In this document: one piece after another, positions 12,741-21,905 of the stretch | Layout: every line of letters begins with the position of its first letter | Numbering within the stretch: position 1 is the stretch's first letter | Assembly: GCA_019753235.1 (NCBI GenBank) | Contig: JAIELF010000027.1 | Coordinates: 1 to 64,000 of the forward strand | Reading direction: 5' to 3' | From: a bacterium | Lineage (GTDB): Bacteria > Planctomycetota > Planctomycetia > Kolteriales > Kolteriaceae | DNA: 64,000 nt | Position numbers and translations under genes: made by a program | Notes under the pieces: generated by a model | Told to the model about the DNA's origin: nothing | Databases searched by the model: none | The model's input: the letters and a program-made list of their open reading frames with translations, nothing else

Positions 12741-15272
12741 ATGAACAGGTCAGCGATCGTATGTCTGATCCTGGCTCTACCTCTCTTCAGAGGAACGGCG
12801 GCGTTCGGCGCGGATGCTCCGCCCGCCGATCGTGAACCCCGCCGTGCGTGGGGGCTCATTGTCTGGATCGACCATTTTGCCGACCGCTCCCTCGACCGAA
12901 CGGATATTGAACCGGCCACCATCGATCGGCTTCACAAAACTCTTGCCGACACCAAGCGATTCCCGAATCTGGCGGGTCGGCTGGAGATGCTCCTGAGCTC
13001 ACCTGGTACGAACGCCGAGCAATTCGCAAGTGCTGCCAACGTTCGGCGATCGCTTGAACGAATTGCAAAACGGGCGGAGCCGGGCGATGACCTGCTGCTG
13101 ATTTGGATCTCTCGCCACACGCGTGGCCCTGGCGAAACCCGTTGGCTGACGTCCGATGCCGACTGGAACAATCTCCCGGCCAGCAGTCTTCTCACGGGCG
13201 AGCTCGGAGAACTCCTTCACATGATTCGGTGCCGAAACCGAGTCATCGTCGTCGATTCGCATTCTGCACGAGCCGACGATCCCACGGGGCCGAGCGATCC
13301 TTCCGTTTTGCTGGGCCCATTGACCGAGTGGGCCGGTCCACGTCGGCTTGTCGTTGGTTCCAATGATGGCTATCGCCAAGACCCGTCGAAGTTGTCGGCC
13401 GCGTCCAGGATTTTCTTCACCAAGCTGACCGATGCCCTCGCTGGCCAAGCGGACATCGCGGGGGGCGAGCCCGATGGCTGGATCAGCACCACCGAAATCA
13501 TCGACTTCCTCCGGCGCCAAGCACCGTTTTCCACCGTTCTCGGCTACGATCCGAATCGCTGGATCGGCCGAAACCCCGCTCCCCGATCGAAAACCGACGT
13601 CCGCCGGGCAGCACTCGTATCCCTTCGCGACCGGGGAGAACTGGACGAAAGCACTTTGGCTCTGGGACTTCGTTTGCTCGAAAGGTTACCTCGATTCGAG
13701 GAGGATCAGAAGTTACGCCAAGCGTTCGTCGCGTTGGCCGCGGGGAGTCGCTCGGTCGACGAGTTGAAGGAGCAGCGTCGTCAATGGCTGGGGCAAAGAC
13801 AGCTCGACGACGCGAGCACGGTTCAATTTTCTCGTCAAGCCTCGCAAGTTTATCGCGAAGTGCTGGCTCGGCATGTTCATCCAGAGGATGCCCCCGCGGC
13901 CATGGAGGAAGGTTGTGCCGATCTAGCGGAAGCCTTCGACGTGGCCGAGGAGGACTGGGTTCCGCGGGCCGTCGCTGACATATTGGCGGCAACCCCCACC
14001 GACCCGGCCATCCCGCTGTCGGCATTTCGCTCGCGGCTCGGTCGGAGGCCGAGTTTGACCACCCCCGCGGAGTTGATCCTATTGCAGGGAATGCTCCATG
14101 CGCTGGACCCCTATTCCGCGTATCTTCCTCGCGATGTCTTTGAGGAGATTCAGCAGCAAACGCGCAGTCGATTCACAGGCATCGGGGTCGTCCTCCAGGA
14201 AAATCCCTGGGAAAGAACGCTGCAAGTCCTGATGCCGATCCCGGGGGGACCGGCCGATCGCGCCGGCCTTCGTGATGGAGATCGAATTCTCTCAGTCGAT
14301 GGAGCCAAGACCATCGATCTCGGCCCGAACGAGGCCTCTCAACGTCTCTCCGGGCAACCCGGCTCGGTCGTCTCTCTCGATATCCAACCTCTCGGAGCCC
14401 CGACGCGTTCGCTCACGATCCAACGCGAAGATGTGCCGCTCGTCACCGTGGTCGGATACTCCCTTAAGGCCGATCAAACTTGGAATTACTGGATTCCCCC
14501 TGCTCTGCCGACCGGCTCCTCGATTCCGTTTCGCCCCGCGTACATCCGCATCACTCGTTTTGCCGGCGACACCGCGGATCGGCTCCGCCGAGTGCTGCGC
14601 GATTTGGAAAGTCAGGGGATGACCCATCTCATCCTAGATCTGCGGTTCAATCCCGGTGGGCTGATGGAGTCCGCGTGCGACGTTGCCGACCTATTTCTCA
14701 GCGAGGGGTTGATCATGCGCGTGATGGACCGTCAGGGAAAGAACCGGGATCGTCACGCCGTTCGGCTCGGTACATTTCGCGATCATCAATTGGTGGTCTT
14801 GATCAACGGTGAAAGCGCGAGTGGAAGTGAGATTGTGTCGGCCGCCATGGCCGACAATCGTCGCGGTCTTGTTGCCGGCAGCCGATCGTTCGGCAAAGGA
14901 AGCATTCAAGAGATCGTCTCCCTGCCGGACGGGATGTCGGGTCTCAAAATCACCTCCGCGTTGTTCCTTCGCGCGAATGGAGAGAACCTCGAGCGATTCC
15001 TGGGCGGAAGGCGCCCCAGCGGCGAAATCTGGGGCGTTCGACCTTCGATCGGGTGGGAAATCCCGCTCTACCGCGAGGAGGTCGAAAAACTGCGGGGGAT
15101 ACTGGCTCGGCAACAGTACCTCGGGGCAGGTCCCCAGTCTCTCGAGGGTGATCCGACCCTCCGTCGCGTTTTGACGAGACTTTCGTCCGAACCGACGCTG
15201 GTGCCGATCGAGGGGAAATCCCCTGGACTGTCGAGCGACCCAACAAAAACACCAGCGGCCAGCTCAAACTGA
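12741..15272 (+). CDS. Degenerate caspase-like / PDZ / S41 C-terminal processing protease
   Basis: This is an 843-residue secreted protein. Signal peptide: residues 1-24. Residues about 35-275 resemble a caspase-like (C14) fold: IWISRHTRG (121-129, keeping a His126 at the usual SGHG site) and VVDSHSA (170-176), where the family has DSCHSG, so the nucleophilic cysteine is missing. A helical linker (about 285-430) leads to an S41 protease: LDPYSAYL (455-462), a PDZ domain (about 465-560, with IPGGPADRAGLRDGDRIL) and the S41 core with ILDLRFNPGG (631-640), Ser694 in GESASGSEI and Lys719 in SFGKG. The Ser-Lys spacing of 25 equals that of Tsp. The S41 part should be active in the periplasm; the caspase-like part is probably a binding module. 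The start is the ATG before the signal peptide; AGGAG lies 15 bases upstream, which is far, so the start is less certain. Confidence 0.85.
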   Translation: MNRSAIVCLILALPLFRGTAAFGADAPPADREPRRAWGLIVWIDHFADRSLDRTDIEPATIDRLHKTLADTKRFPNLAGRLEMLLSSPGTNAEQFASAANVRRSLERIAKRAEPGDDLLLIWISRHTRGPGETRWLTSDADWNNLPASSLLTGELGELLHMIRCRNRVIVVDSHSARADDPTGPSDPSVLLGPLTEWAGPRRLVVGSNDGYRQDPSKLSAASRIFFTKLTDALAGQADIAGGEPDGWISTTEIIDFLRRQAPFSTVLGYDPNRWIGRNPAPRSKTDVRRAALVSLRDRGELDESTLALGLRLLERLPRFEEDQKLRQAFVALAAGSRSVDELKEQRRQWLGQRQLDDASTVQFSRQASQVYREVLARHVHPEDAPAAMEEGCADLAEAFDVAEEDWVPRAVADILAATPTDPAIPLSAFRSRLGRRPSLTTPAELILLQGMLHALDPYSAYLPRDVFEEIQQQTRSRFTGIGVVLQENPWERTLQVLMPIPGGPADRAGLRDGDRILSVDGAKTIDLGPNEASQRLSGQPGSVVSLDIQPLGAPTRSLTIQREDVPLVTVVGYSLKADQTWNYWIPPALPTGSSIPFRPAYIRITRFAGDTADRLRRVLRDLESQGMTHLILDLRFNPGGLMESACDVADLFLSEGLIMRVMDRQGKNRDRHAVRLGTFRDHQLVVLINGESASGSEIVSAAMADNRRGLVAGSRSFGKGSIQEIVSLPDGMSGLKITSALFLRANGENLERFLGGRRPSGEIWGVRPSIGWEIPLYREEVEKLRGILARQQYLGAGPQSLEGDPTLRRVLTRLSSEPTLVPIEGKSPGLSSDPTKTPAASSN

Positions 15273-15382
15273 TTGATCGTAATGACCTGCGACGGAATTT
15301 GCCGCAACATCATCTGGATGTAGACCAGATCGCTGCTATACTCATGCTCTTGATTCCAAGGATGAACGGCGGAGATCGGCGA

Positions 15383-16015
15383 GTGGCGCACGATATTCGT
15401 TGGCGCGCGATGCTCCTTTTCGGCATGCCGGGAAGCGGGAAAGGAACGCAGGGCCAAGCCATCGGTTCGATCCCCCCATTTTTTCACGTTTCGACCGGCG
15501 ATATTTTTCGACAACTGTACAAAGCCGGTCCTCTCGGCCGAGAGGTGGAACGATTCACCTCGGTGGGCAAGTTAGTCCCGGACGAACTCACCGTTCAGAT
15601 TTTCTTCAATCACATGGACCTTCACATCCGCAAGCAGACTTTTCTGCCCGACCGGAACATCATCCTTGCCGACGGTATTCCTCGAACCCGCGAGCAAGCC
15701 CGCATGATTGCGGAGAAAATCGACGTTGTTCGGATCCTGTTTTTGAAGCTTCCCGATGAAGAAGAAGCGGTTCAGCGAATCAAACGCCGGGCCATCAAGG
15801 AAGGCCGGCTCGATGATGCGGACGAGTCGGTGATTCGGGATCGCCTGGCGACGTTTCATCGTCAGACCGCCGACGCCTTGAGCTACTACGACGATTCTCT
15901 GATCACGGAGATCAATGCTGCCGACTCGCCGATCGCCGTCTTGGCCGAACTGGCCCGCGAGATCAACACTGCCCTTGTCGAGTCCACCCCCCTTTCCACC
16001 CAGCAGCGCTCGTAA
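15383..16015 (+). CDS. adk: Adenylate kinase-type nucleoside monophosphate kinase
   Basis: This is an NMP kinase of about 210 residues, interconverting AMP/ATP and ADP in the cytoplasm. Motifs: P-loop GMPGSGKGTQ close to the N-terminus, the AMP-binding HVSTGDIFRQL, DGIPRTREQA (the usual DGFPRT, with Phe to Ile) and RIKRRAIKEGRLDDADE followed by VIRDRLATFHRQT, which is the short-LID pattern. No zinc-type long LID is present, so this is a short form. The chosen start is the GTG at 15383, preceded by GCGGAG at 8 bases; ATG codons at 15362 and 15410 are alternatives, the former without a properly spaced SD. It lies 110 bases after the S41 protease gene. UMP/CMP specificity cannot be excluded from the motifs. 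Confidence 0.82.
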   Translation: MAHDIRWRAMLLFGMPGSGKGTQGQAIGSIPPFFHVSTGDIFRQLYKAGPLGREVERFTSVGKLVPDELTVQIFFNHMDLHIRKQTFLPDRNIILADGIPRTREQARMIAEKIDVVRILFLKLPDEEEAVQRIKRRAIKEGRLDDADESVIRDRLATFHRQTADALSYYDDSLITEINAADSPIAVLAELAREINTALVESTPLSTQQRS

Positions 16016-16257
16016 AGGCCGGCAATTTGCTCCGCCAGCTCGCCCGCTTCTAAGTTCTCCTACCACCGCTTCTCCGCCTTTGGGGCATTGTTGGAGAGGG
16101 AAGACCGGGGGCGGGGGATGTGAAGCGTTTCGGTCGGTTTCGGTCGTACTGCTGGGTTCCATCAAATTGCCATTTCTTCGGACGAGCGGTTTTGTAAGAT
16201 GATGGCGACGGAGGTAGGTCGTTCTGATCTGCCGAGACATCCACTCGCATCAGCGTC
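16016..16257. other. Non-coding start of the adk-nusA gap
   Basis: The 527 bases between adk and nusA contain no convincing gene. The long minus-strand frame across it is rich in Arg, Ser and Pro, has no motif and overlaps the nusA start. rimP, which often precedes nusA in bacteria, is not here. No tRNA could be folded by eye. The only clear element is the hairpin with a T run at 16258. Confidence 0.5.
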
Positions 16258-16284
16258 AAGTGGGACTTACCTCCCACTTTTTTT
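16258..16284 (+). terminator. Rho-independent terminator upstream of nusA
   Basis: A perfect 8-bp stem (AAGTGGGA 16258-16265 with TCCCACTT 16272-16279) closes a 6-base loop and runs directly into seven T residues (16278-16284). A second inverted repeat, GTTGGGC-AG-GCCCAAC, follows at once at 16285-16300. It would end transcripts coming from the adk side, so nusA probably has its own promoter in 16300-16540. An attenuator role for the nusA operon is possible. Confidence 0.7.
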
Positions 16285-16542
16285 GTTGGGCAGGCCCAAC
16301 GCGTCGACCGAGTCTTTTGCTTGGCCGCCGCTCTAGGGTAGGCCCGCGAGATGACGGTTGCGGTAACCCCAAGGCCTTGTTGATTATTGGTAATGCCAAT
16401 CTGCGGGGCGTTGTTCCTCGACCGTCTCTTCACGAGAGGGAATCGACACGACCTTTTCGAATGAGATGTTGGTCTTTCGGGGCTCGCACCAACGGCCGCA
16501 AGACCGAGAGAGATTCGACGGGTTGATGCGCGGGAGTGTTGC

Positions 16543-18045
16543 ATGAGCAGTGAATTGCTTCGAATCGTCGATGCCATTCATCGAGACAAAAACATCGATA
16601 CGGAGATCATCTTCAGCGGCATCGAATCCGCTTATCTGACGGCAGCGCGTCGCCACTTCGGTGAAGAGGTTGAACTGTCGGTCAGTGTCGACCGAACGAC
16701 CGGCGAGATCACGGCGTCGGCCGCCGGCGAACACATCGATTCGTTGACGCTTGGTCGTATTGCCGCCCAAACCGCCAAGCAAATCATGATTCAGAAAATT
16801 CGCGAAGCGGAACGCGACTCTCTTTACGAAGACTTCATTGCCGAACGAGGCACCGTCGTCGTCGGGACGGCCCAACGGAATGAGGGGAGTGTCGTCACTG
16901 TCAACATCGGCAAGACCGAAGCGATCCTGCCCCGCAGCGAACAAATGCCCGGCGAAATCTATGCCCCCGGCGAGCGCATCCGCGCGTTGATTTTAGAAGT
17001 CCGCAAGAGTGGTCAGCGATTGAAGGTCGTCCTCTCACGAGCGCACGGCGACTTCGTTCGCCGTCTGTTTGAACAGGAAGTCCCCGAAATTGCCGAGCAT
17101 ATCATCGAGATTCGCGGCATCGCTCGGGAAGCTGGTTTCCGCACCAAAGTCGCCGTCAGCAGCATCGACAGCAAGGTCGATTGTGTCGGCGCCTGTGTCG
17201 GCGTCCGAGGAAGCCGAATCAAAAACATCACCGATGAGCTCGGCGGCGAGAAGGTCGAGATCATCCGCTACAACGAGTCGATGCAGGTCATGATCCCCAA
17301 CGCCTTGGCCCCGGCCGAGATTGAGGAAGTACAGATCTACCCCCGCATGGGCCGGGCCATCGTCCTGGTGCGCGAAGACCAACTTTCGCTCGCGATCGGG
17401 AAACGAGGGCAGAACGTGCGACTCGCTTCCAAGTTGGTCGGCGTTGACATCGAAATCATGACATTCGACGAGCTGACCGAGGAAATCGACAATGCCGAGT
17501 CCAACCTCAGCACGATCCCGGGGCTCAGTGAAACAATGGTCGATTCGTTGATCGAAGAAGGTTACTTCTCGTTCGACGATCTCAGCGTCATCGAGCCGGA
17601 CGACTTGAAGGAACTGACCAACCTCAACGAAGAGGAATGTGCCGAGATCGTTGCCTTTGCCGAACGGCAGTCGGAAGCAGGTGCTGGGGAGACATCGAGC
17701 AGAAGCGCGATCCTTTCAAGCCCCAGCGCTTCGCGACCCGCGCCCGGCGCGTCGTCGGACCGCAAACGAGCCGGCGTGCCGACCATCGACGAATTGCTGG
17801 GATCGGTCGAGCCAGAAGTCAAAGAGCAAAAGCTCACCATGGATCAACTTTTCGGCAGCAAGCAGTCGGCGGAGGCCGCGCCTGTCGAAGAAGCGCCTGT
17901 CGAAAACGCTGTTGCCGAGGTCGCATCTGACGAAGCCGCTTCTGACGAAGTCGGACCGGTTGAAGCCGAGGGGCTCACCGTCGAGGGCGATGCTTCCGAA
18001 GAGTCGGCCGATCCTGCTACTCCGGAGGATTCGTCGGCAGATTAA
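16543..18045 (+). CDS. nusA: Transcription termination/antitermination factor NusA
   Basis: This is a 500-residue protein that binds RNA polymerase and nascent RNA to control pausing, termination and antitermination. Domain order: N-terminal RNAP-binding domain (1-125, [20 protein letters not shown]), S1 domain (about 130-200, [20 protein letters not shown]), KH1 ([19 protein letters not shown], about 212-230), KH2 ([18 protein letters not shown], about 284-301), a helix-hairpin-helix acidic repeat (about 325-375) and a long Glu/Ala/Pro-rich acidic tail (about 380-500) of low complexity. The tail is longer than in many bacteria. The ATG fits the N-terminus exactly. It is first in nusA-infB-rbfA, a widely conserved order, though the gap to infB is unusually long. 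Confidence 0.96.
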   Translation: MSSELLRIVDAIHRDKNIDTEIIFSGIESAYLTAARRHFGEEVELSVSVDRTTGEITASAAGEHIDSLTLGRIAAQTAKQIMIQKIREAERDSLYEDFIAERGTVVVGTAQRNEGSVVTVNIGKTEAILPRSEQMPGEIYAPGERIRALILEVRKSGQRLKVVLSRAHGDFVRRLFEQEVPEIAEHIIEIRGIAREAGFRTKVAVSSIDSKVDCVGACVGVRGSRIKNITDELGGEKVEIIRYNESMQVMIPNALAPAEIEEVQIYPRMGRAIVLVREDQLSLAIGKRGQNVRLASKLVGVDIEIMTFDELTEEIDNAESNLSTIPGLSETMVDSLIEEGYFSFDDLSVIEPDDLKELTNLNEEECAEIVAFAERQSEAGAGETSSRSAILSSPSASRPAPGASSDRKRAGVPTIDELLGSVEPEVKEQKLTMDQLFGSKQSAEAAPVEEAPVENAVAEVASDEAASDEVGPVEAEGLTVEGDASEESADPATPEDSSAD

Positions 18046-18539
18046 TCGGTTCCCGCGGGGGTTGGTTCGCGTTGGAACGGCCATCCGAAGGAAATCTTTT
18101 ACCGACGAAAACGCGTCGAATAGGGCGAATCGGTCGAATCGGGGTTGCCGAGCCCATGCGGGCAAGGAGAATATCCAGGCAAGTTCTTCGGAGCTTTGCC
18201 TTAACGAGGTTCCGAGTTCGGGTCAGACCCATCCGCCATCTCGGCATTGGCCGAGGCGCCATCTCGGCATTGGCCGAGGCGCCATCTCGGCATTGGCCGA
18301 GGCGCCATCTCGGCATTGGCCGAGGCGAGATGGTTTGGACATGGCTAGGCCGGTGAACAGGTGTGGGGCCCGAAACGGGGATGGATATCATGATGATCGA
18401 AGAAAAGAAAAGAGACCGGACAGCGGACGGCAGAGAATGATGGGACTGTTCATTGTCCCAAACCGGTTGACTCGGGAATTAATCCTCGGGTTAACCTGGG
18501 TTGAGCCACCGATGGTGTTGGCTTCAAAAGGAGTGCGGT
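18046..18539. other. nusA-infB intergenic region with tandem hairpins
   Basis: These 494 bases separate two genes that are usually tightly linked. There is no recognisable gene. Near 18116-18145 a short imperfect repeat of GGCGAATC/GGTCGAATC occurs, and at 18235 a perfect 23-bp tandem array begins (listed separately). Apparent frames through the array exist in all three readings because the unit length is not a multiple of three, so they are artefacts. The infB SD AAAAGGAG lies at the right end (18525-18532). Confidence 0.6.
18235..18326. repeat. Four identical 23-bp tandem repeats, each forming a hairpin
   Basis: Four perfect copies of a 23-base unit run head to tail: 18235-18257, 18258-18280, 18281-18303 and 18304-18326. 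Each unit contains the self-complementary CTCGGC-ATTG-GCCGAG (6-bp stem, 4-base loop), so the transcript between nusA and infB would carry four equal stem-loops. A trailing GAGATGG is complementary to CCATCTC at the start of the units and could allow alternative pairing. No spacers separate the copies, so this is not a CRISPR array. A leader regulating infB or a binding platform is possible. Copy number may vary between strains. Confidence 0.9.
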
Positions 18540-21305
18540 TTGAGCAAGGACAAGGTGCGAGTTTATCAACTCGCCCGAGAACTGGATGTCGAGAGCAAAG
18601 ACCTGGTGGAGATGCTCCAGGCCGCGGGGGCCGACGTCAAAAATCACATGACGGCGATCGACGCGGATATTCGCCAGCTTGCCGAGGACATCGTGAGCGG
18701 CAAGATCAAACCTGGTGCGGCACGGGTGGCGGCGCCGCCGATCCCTCCCCCTGCTATGACTCGGCCAACTCCTGTTCCACCACCCCGGCCCGCTAAGCCC
18801 GCGGAGATTCCCGACCCGCGAAAGAAAAAGCCGACGGCGATGCCCTCGTCCGTCCAGCCAGAAGCGCCGCCTGATGAGGCGCCTCCAGAATCGACCGAGA
18901 TCTTCGAGGCAGTTGTCGAGTCTGACATGCCTCCCGCAGTGGCCGCGGTTACTCTCGCGCCTGAACCCCCGGCTCCGTCGGCCGAGGATAAGCCTGCGTC
19001 GCCAGCGCCTGCGTCATCGACACGACCGACCCCTAACAAGATCATTCCGACGCCGGGCCGAGGACGAATCATGTCGATGGATTCTCCGCCTGCCGGCGCG
19101 GGGACATCACGAAGCGGGCCGCGCGACCGAGAGCGTCGCCCTGGGACACCCTCCCGCCCGATCGTCGCTTTGCCGCCGACCATGATGCCGCCGCCACGCG
19201 ACGGAGAGCGGACGCCTCCCCCGCCCGGCCCCAAAACGCAAAAGCCCGTGATGAAACTCCCCGCCGATCAGATGCGGGGAGGCAAGCTGCCGATGCCCCC
19301 GATCCCTGGAACGCCAGCCCCGTTTGGCCCCACGGAAGACGAAGGGGATGATCGCTCGAAGGGGCATCAAGGTGGGGCCCACGTTGGCCGAGAGGAACGA
19401 CAAAAGAGACGTGGTCAAAAAGCCCTCGAACGGCGAATCGTTGATCCCAATGCTCCCGACGATGATGACGAGAGTCGTCGCCGGCGAGGGGGTTCGCGCC
19501 ACAAGCTTAAGAAGGATTTAAAGCCCGCCAAGGCGGCAGGTCCGGTCCCGATTATCATGCCGACCACCATCCGGGCGTTTTGCGAATCGACCGGCATCAA
19601 GTCGGCCGACGTCCTCTTCAAGCTCCTGGAAATCACTGGGACACGACCGACGATCAACTCTTCCATAAGCGAAGAAGAAGTCGGCATGCTTGCCCTCGCC
19701 TACGAGATGGAAATCGAGATCAAGAAGGAAAAGGGAACCGAGGAGATCATCGAAGAGAGTCTCTTCAGCCTCGAAGACCCCGAAGAAGATCGCGAGTTCC
19801 GTCCGCCGGTCGTCACCTTTATGGGTCACGTCGATCATGGCAAAACGTCGCTGATGGATCGCATTCGCCAGACCAACGTGGTGGCCAGCGAAGCGGGTGG
19901 CATCACTCAGCACATCGGCGCTTATCAAGTTGCCCCTAACAACGACCGGTTGATCACCTTTCTCGATACGCCCGGCCACGCCGCTTTCACCGCCATGCGA
20001 GCGCGGGGGGCGAATGTCACCGACGTTGTCGTCCTAGTGGTGGCGGCCAATGACGGCGTGATGCCACAAACCGAAGAGGCCATCAACCACGCCAAGGCGG
20101 CCGATGTCCCGATCATTGTCGCGCTCAATAAAGCTGACTTGCCCGGGGCCAACTTCGAACGCGTTCAGCAACAGCTCTCGGCCCATCACCTTATTGCCGA
20201 GGCGTGGGGCGGCGACACCATCATGATCCCCACCAGCGCCACCACAGGGACCGGGATCGATCAACTCCTCGAGTCGATCCTGATCATTGCCGACCTGAAG
20301 GAACTCAAGGCCAACCCGAAGCGATCGGCCATTGGAAGCTGTATCGAAGCATCGCTTCACGGCGACAAAGGTGTCAAGGCAACGCTGCTTGTTTCCAATG
20401 GAACCTTGCGGGTCGGCGACGTCATCGTGTGCGGCCCCGCGTACGGCCGGGTTCGCAGCATGCTCAATGACCAAGGAAAAGCCGTCACCGAAGCGGGACC
20501 CTCGACACCGGTCTTGCTGTACGGTTTGGACGAAGTCCCCGGGGCCGGTGAACGCTTCTTTGTTATCGACGACTTAGCTCGTGCCCGCTCGATTGCCGAG
20601 GAACGTCGATCGCGCGAACGGGTTGAAAGCCAGACCGTTCGTCAGCATGTCTCGCTGGACAAACTCTACAACGAGAAGAACGCTCGCGAGGTTCAGGATC
20701 TGAAGCTGGTCTTAAAGGCCGACGTGCGTGGTTCGCTAGAAGCCATCAAGGTCGAACTTGCCAAGCTTGAACACGACGAAGTCAAGATCAAGTTATTGCA
20801 CGATGCCGTCGGCGCCGTCAACGAAAGCGATGTTCTCTTGGCCGACACGTCCGACGCGATCGTGATCGCGTTCCAGGTTGTCCCCGATAACGGCGCCGAG
20901 AGTTTGGCTCGCGAAAAGGGAGTCGAGATTCGTCGCTACAGCATCATCTACCAGGTGAGCGACGACATCAAAAAGGCCATGGAAGGGATGCTGATCCCCG
21001 ACAAGAAGGAAGTGCAGCTCGGCCGAGCCGTGGTGCAAGAGACCTTCAGTATCAGCCGGTTCGGCACCATCGCCGGTTGCCGAGTCATTCAAGGGACCAT
21101 CGAGCGAAGTGCTCAGATGCGGATTATCCGCGATGGGACGGTGGTCGGAACCTACCCGATCGAGTCGCTCAAACGACATAAAGACGATGCCCGCGAAGTT
21201 CGCGACGGGATGGAGTGCGGCATCAAGATCGCGCACTTTGACGATGTGAAAAAGGGCGACGTCCTCGAGGCGTTTAAGATCGAAGAAGTCAAACGAACGT
21301 TTTAA
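18540..21305 (+). CDS. infB: Translation initiation factor IF-2
   Basis: This is a 921-residue GTPase that brings initiator tRNA to the 30S subunit. The N-terminus is an IF2_N domain ([22 protein letters not shown], residues 4-25), followed by a long Pro/Ala-rich linker (about 65-300) and a second IF2_N-like block ([22 protein letters not shown], about 343-364). The G domain starts near 427 with [15 protein letters not shown] (about 429), then [16 protein letters not shown] and ALNKADLPG; the EF-Tu-like and C-terminal domains follow to [17 protein letters not shown] and the end. I chose TTG at 18540 because it follows AAAAGGAG at 8 bases and starts exactly at [11 protein letters not shown]. 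The preceding in-frame codons carry no homology. rbfA follows after 48 bases. Confidence 0.96.
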   Translation: MSKDKVRVYQLARELDVESKDLVEMLQAAGADVKNHMTAIDADIRQLAEDIVSGKIKPGAARVAAPPIPPPAMTRPTPVPPPRPAKPAEIPDPRKKKPTAMPSSVQPEAPPDEAPPESTEIFEAVVESDMPPAVAAVTLAPEPPAPSAEDKPASPAPASSTRPTPNKIIPTPGRGRIMSMDSPPAGAGTSRSGPRDRERRPGTPSRPIVALPPTMMPPPRDGERTPPPPGPKTQKPVMKLPADQMRGGKLPMPPIPGTPAPFGPTEDEGDDRSKGHQGGAHVGREERQKRRGQKALERRIVDPNAPDDDDESRRRRGGSRHKLKKDLKPAKAAGPVPIIMPTTIRAFCESTGIKSADVLFKLLEITGTRPTINSSISEEEVGMLALAYEMEIEIKKEKGTEEIIEESLFSLEDPEEDREFRPPVVTFMGHVDHGKTSLMDRIRQTNVVASEAGGITQHIGAYQVAPNNDRLITFLDTPGHAAFTAMRARGANVTDVVVLVVAANDGVMPQTEEAINHAKAADVPIIVALNKADLPGANFERVQQQLSAHHLIAEAWGGDTIMIPTSATTGTGIDQLLESILIIADLKELKANPKRSAIGSCIEASLHGDKGVKATLLVSNGTLRVGDVIVCGPAYGRVRSMLNDQGKAVTEAGPSTPVLLYGLDEVPGAGERFFVIDDLARARSIAEERRSRERVESQTVRQHVSLDKLYNEKNAREVQDLKLVLKADVRGSLEAIKVELAKLEHDEVKIKLLHDAVGAVNESDVLLADTSDAIVIAFQVVPDNGAESLAREKGVEIRRYSIIYQVSDDIKKAMEGMLIPDKKEVQLGRAVVQETFSISRFGTIAGCRVIQGTIERSAQMRIIRDGTVVGTYPIESLKRHKDDAREVRDGMECGIKIAHFDDVKKGDVLEAFKIEEVKRTF

Positions 21306-21353
21306 GGTGATCCGAGCCAATCTCGGGCACGCGAAGCAAAATGGAGGGGCACA

Positions 21354-21761
21354 ATGACCAGGCGAACCGAGCGAGTTGGAGAAGCCATTCGCGAGGTGGT
21401 CAGCCGGGCGATCCTCTTCGAAATCAAAGATCCGCGCGTGCAGGGTGTCACCGTCACTCGATGCGATGTCACCGGCGACTTGCGACATTCGAAAGTTTAT
21501 GTGTCGCTGATGGGAACCGAATCGGTACAAAAATTGGCTTTGCGGGGACTCGAAAGTGCCCGAGGCTTTTTGCAGCGTAAGGTTGCCGAACGGCTCGAAA
21601 CGCGATACACCCCGCATATTGACATTGTCGTTGACGACAGCGTCAAGAGAAGTCTAGAGATCGCTAGGCTGCTCAGGCCGGTCATGGCAACCCCCAGCGA
21701 GTCGGAAGATTCGCCCGAGGTCGCCGATGAACCAGCCGACGACGAACCCCGCGAAGAATAG
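21354..21761 (+). CDS. rbfA: Ribosome-binding factor A
   Basis: This is a 135-residue 30S maturation factor. The KH-like core reads RRTERVGEAIREVVSRAIL (3-21), DPRVQGVTVTRCDVTGDLRHSKVYVSL (27-53) and PHIDIVVDDSVKRSLEIARLL (84-104), all characteristic of RbfA. The last 27 residues are an acidic tail (DSPEVADEPADDEPREE) outside the family core. GGAGG lies 6 bases before the ATG. It follows infB by 48 bases, forming the conserved nusA-infB-rbfA set; truB, often next, is not present here. Confidence 0.94.
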   Translation: MTRRTERVGEAIREVVSRAILFEIKDPRVQGVTVTRCDVTGDLRHSKVYVSLMGTESVQKLALRGLESARGFLQRKVAERLETRYTPHIDIVVDDSVKRSLEIARLLRPVMATPSESEDSPEVADEPADDEPREE

Positions 21762-21859
21762 CGAGGCGTCGGTCGACGGGCCAGGTGATCGTCCCGGGCA
21801 CCCCATGGAAGTGGGCGCTCCCCTCTGGTTGGCCAAACCCCGCCAACAGGAGAAGTTCT

Positions 21860-21882
21860 CGAAACACTGGGAAGGTGTTTCG
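21860..21882 (+). promoter_or_regulatory. 5' UTR hairpin just before an SD
   Basis: A perfect inverted repeat CGAAACAC (21860-21867) and GTGTTTCG (21875-21882) encloses a 7-base loop. It ends 8 bases before the SD AAGGAGG of the HhH-GPD-like gene and is not followed by a T run, so it looks like a leader structure rather than a terminator. Function unknown. Confidence 0.5.
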
Positions 21883-21905
21883 GTGCTGTCAAGGAGGATC
21901 GATTG

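Noticed and set aside
15299..15342. TATACT -10-like box before adk
   Set aside because: The nearest -35-like sequence is 32 bases away, so spacing is wrong for a standard promoter.
16050..16577. Minus-strand frame in the adk-nusA gap
   Set aside because: Arg/Ser/Pro-rich translation, no SD, covers the terminator and the nusA start.
18235..18326. CRISPR array
   Set aside because: The 23-bp units are contiguous with no spacers, and no cas gene is in the window.
17639..18796. 385-codon plus-strand frame across the nusA end, tandem repeat and infB start
   Set aside because: It overlaps nusA and infB in another frame, and its middle is only the 23-bp repeat translated.
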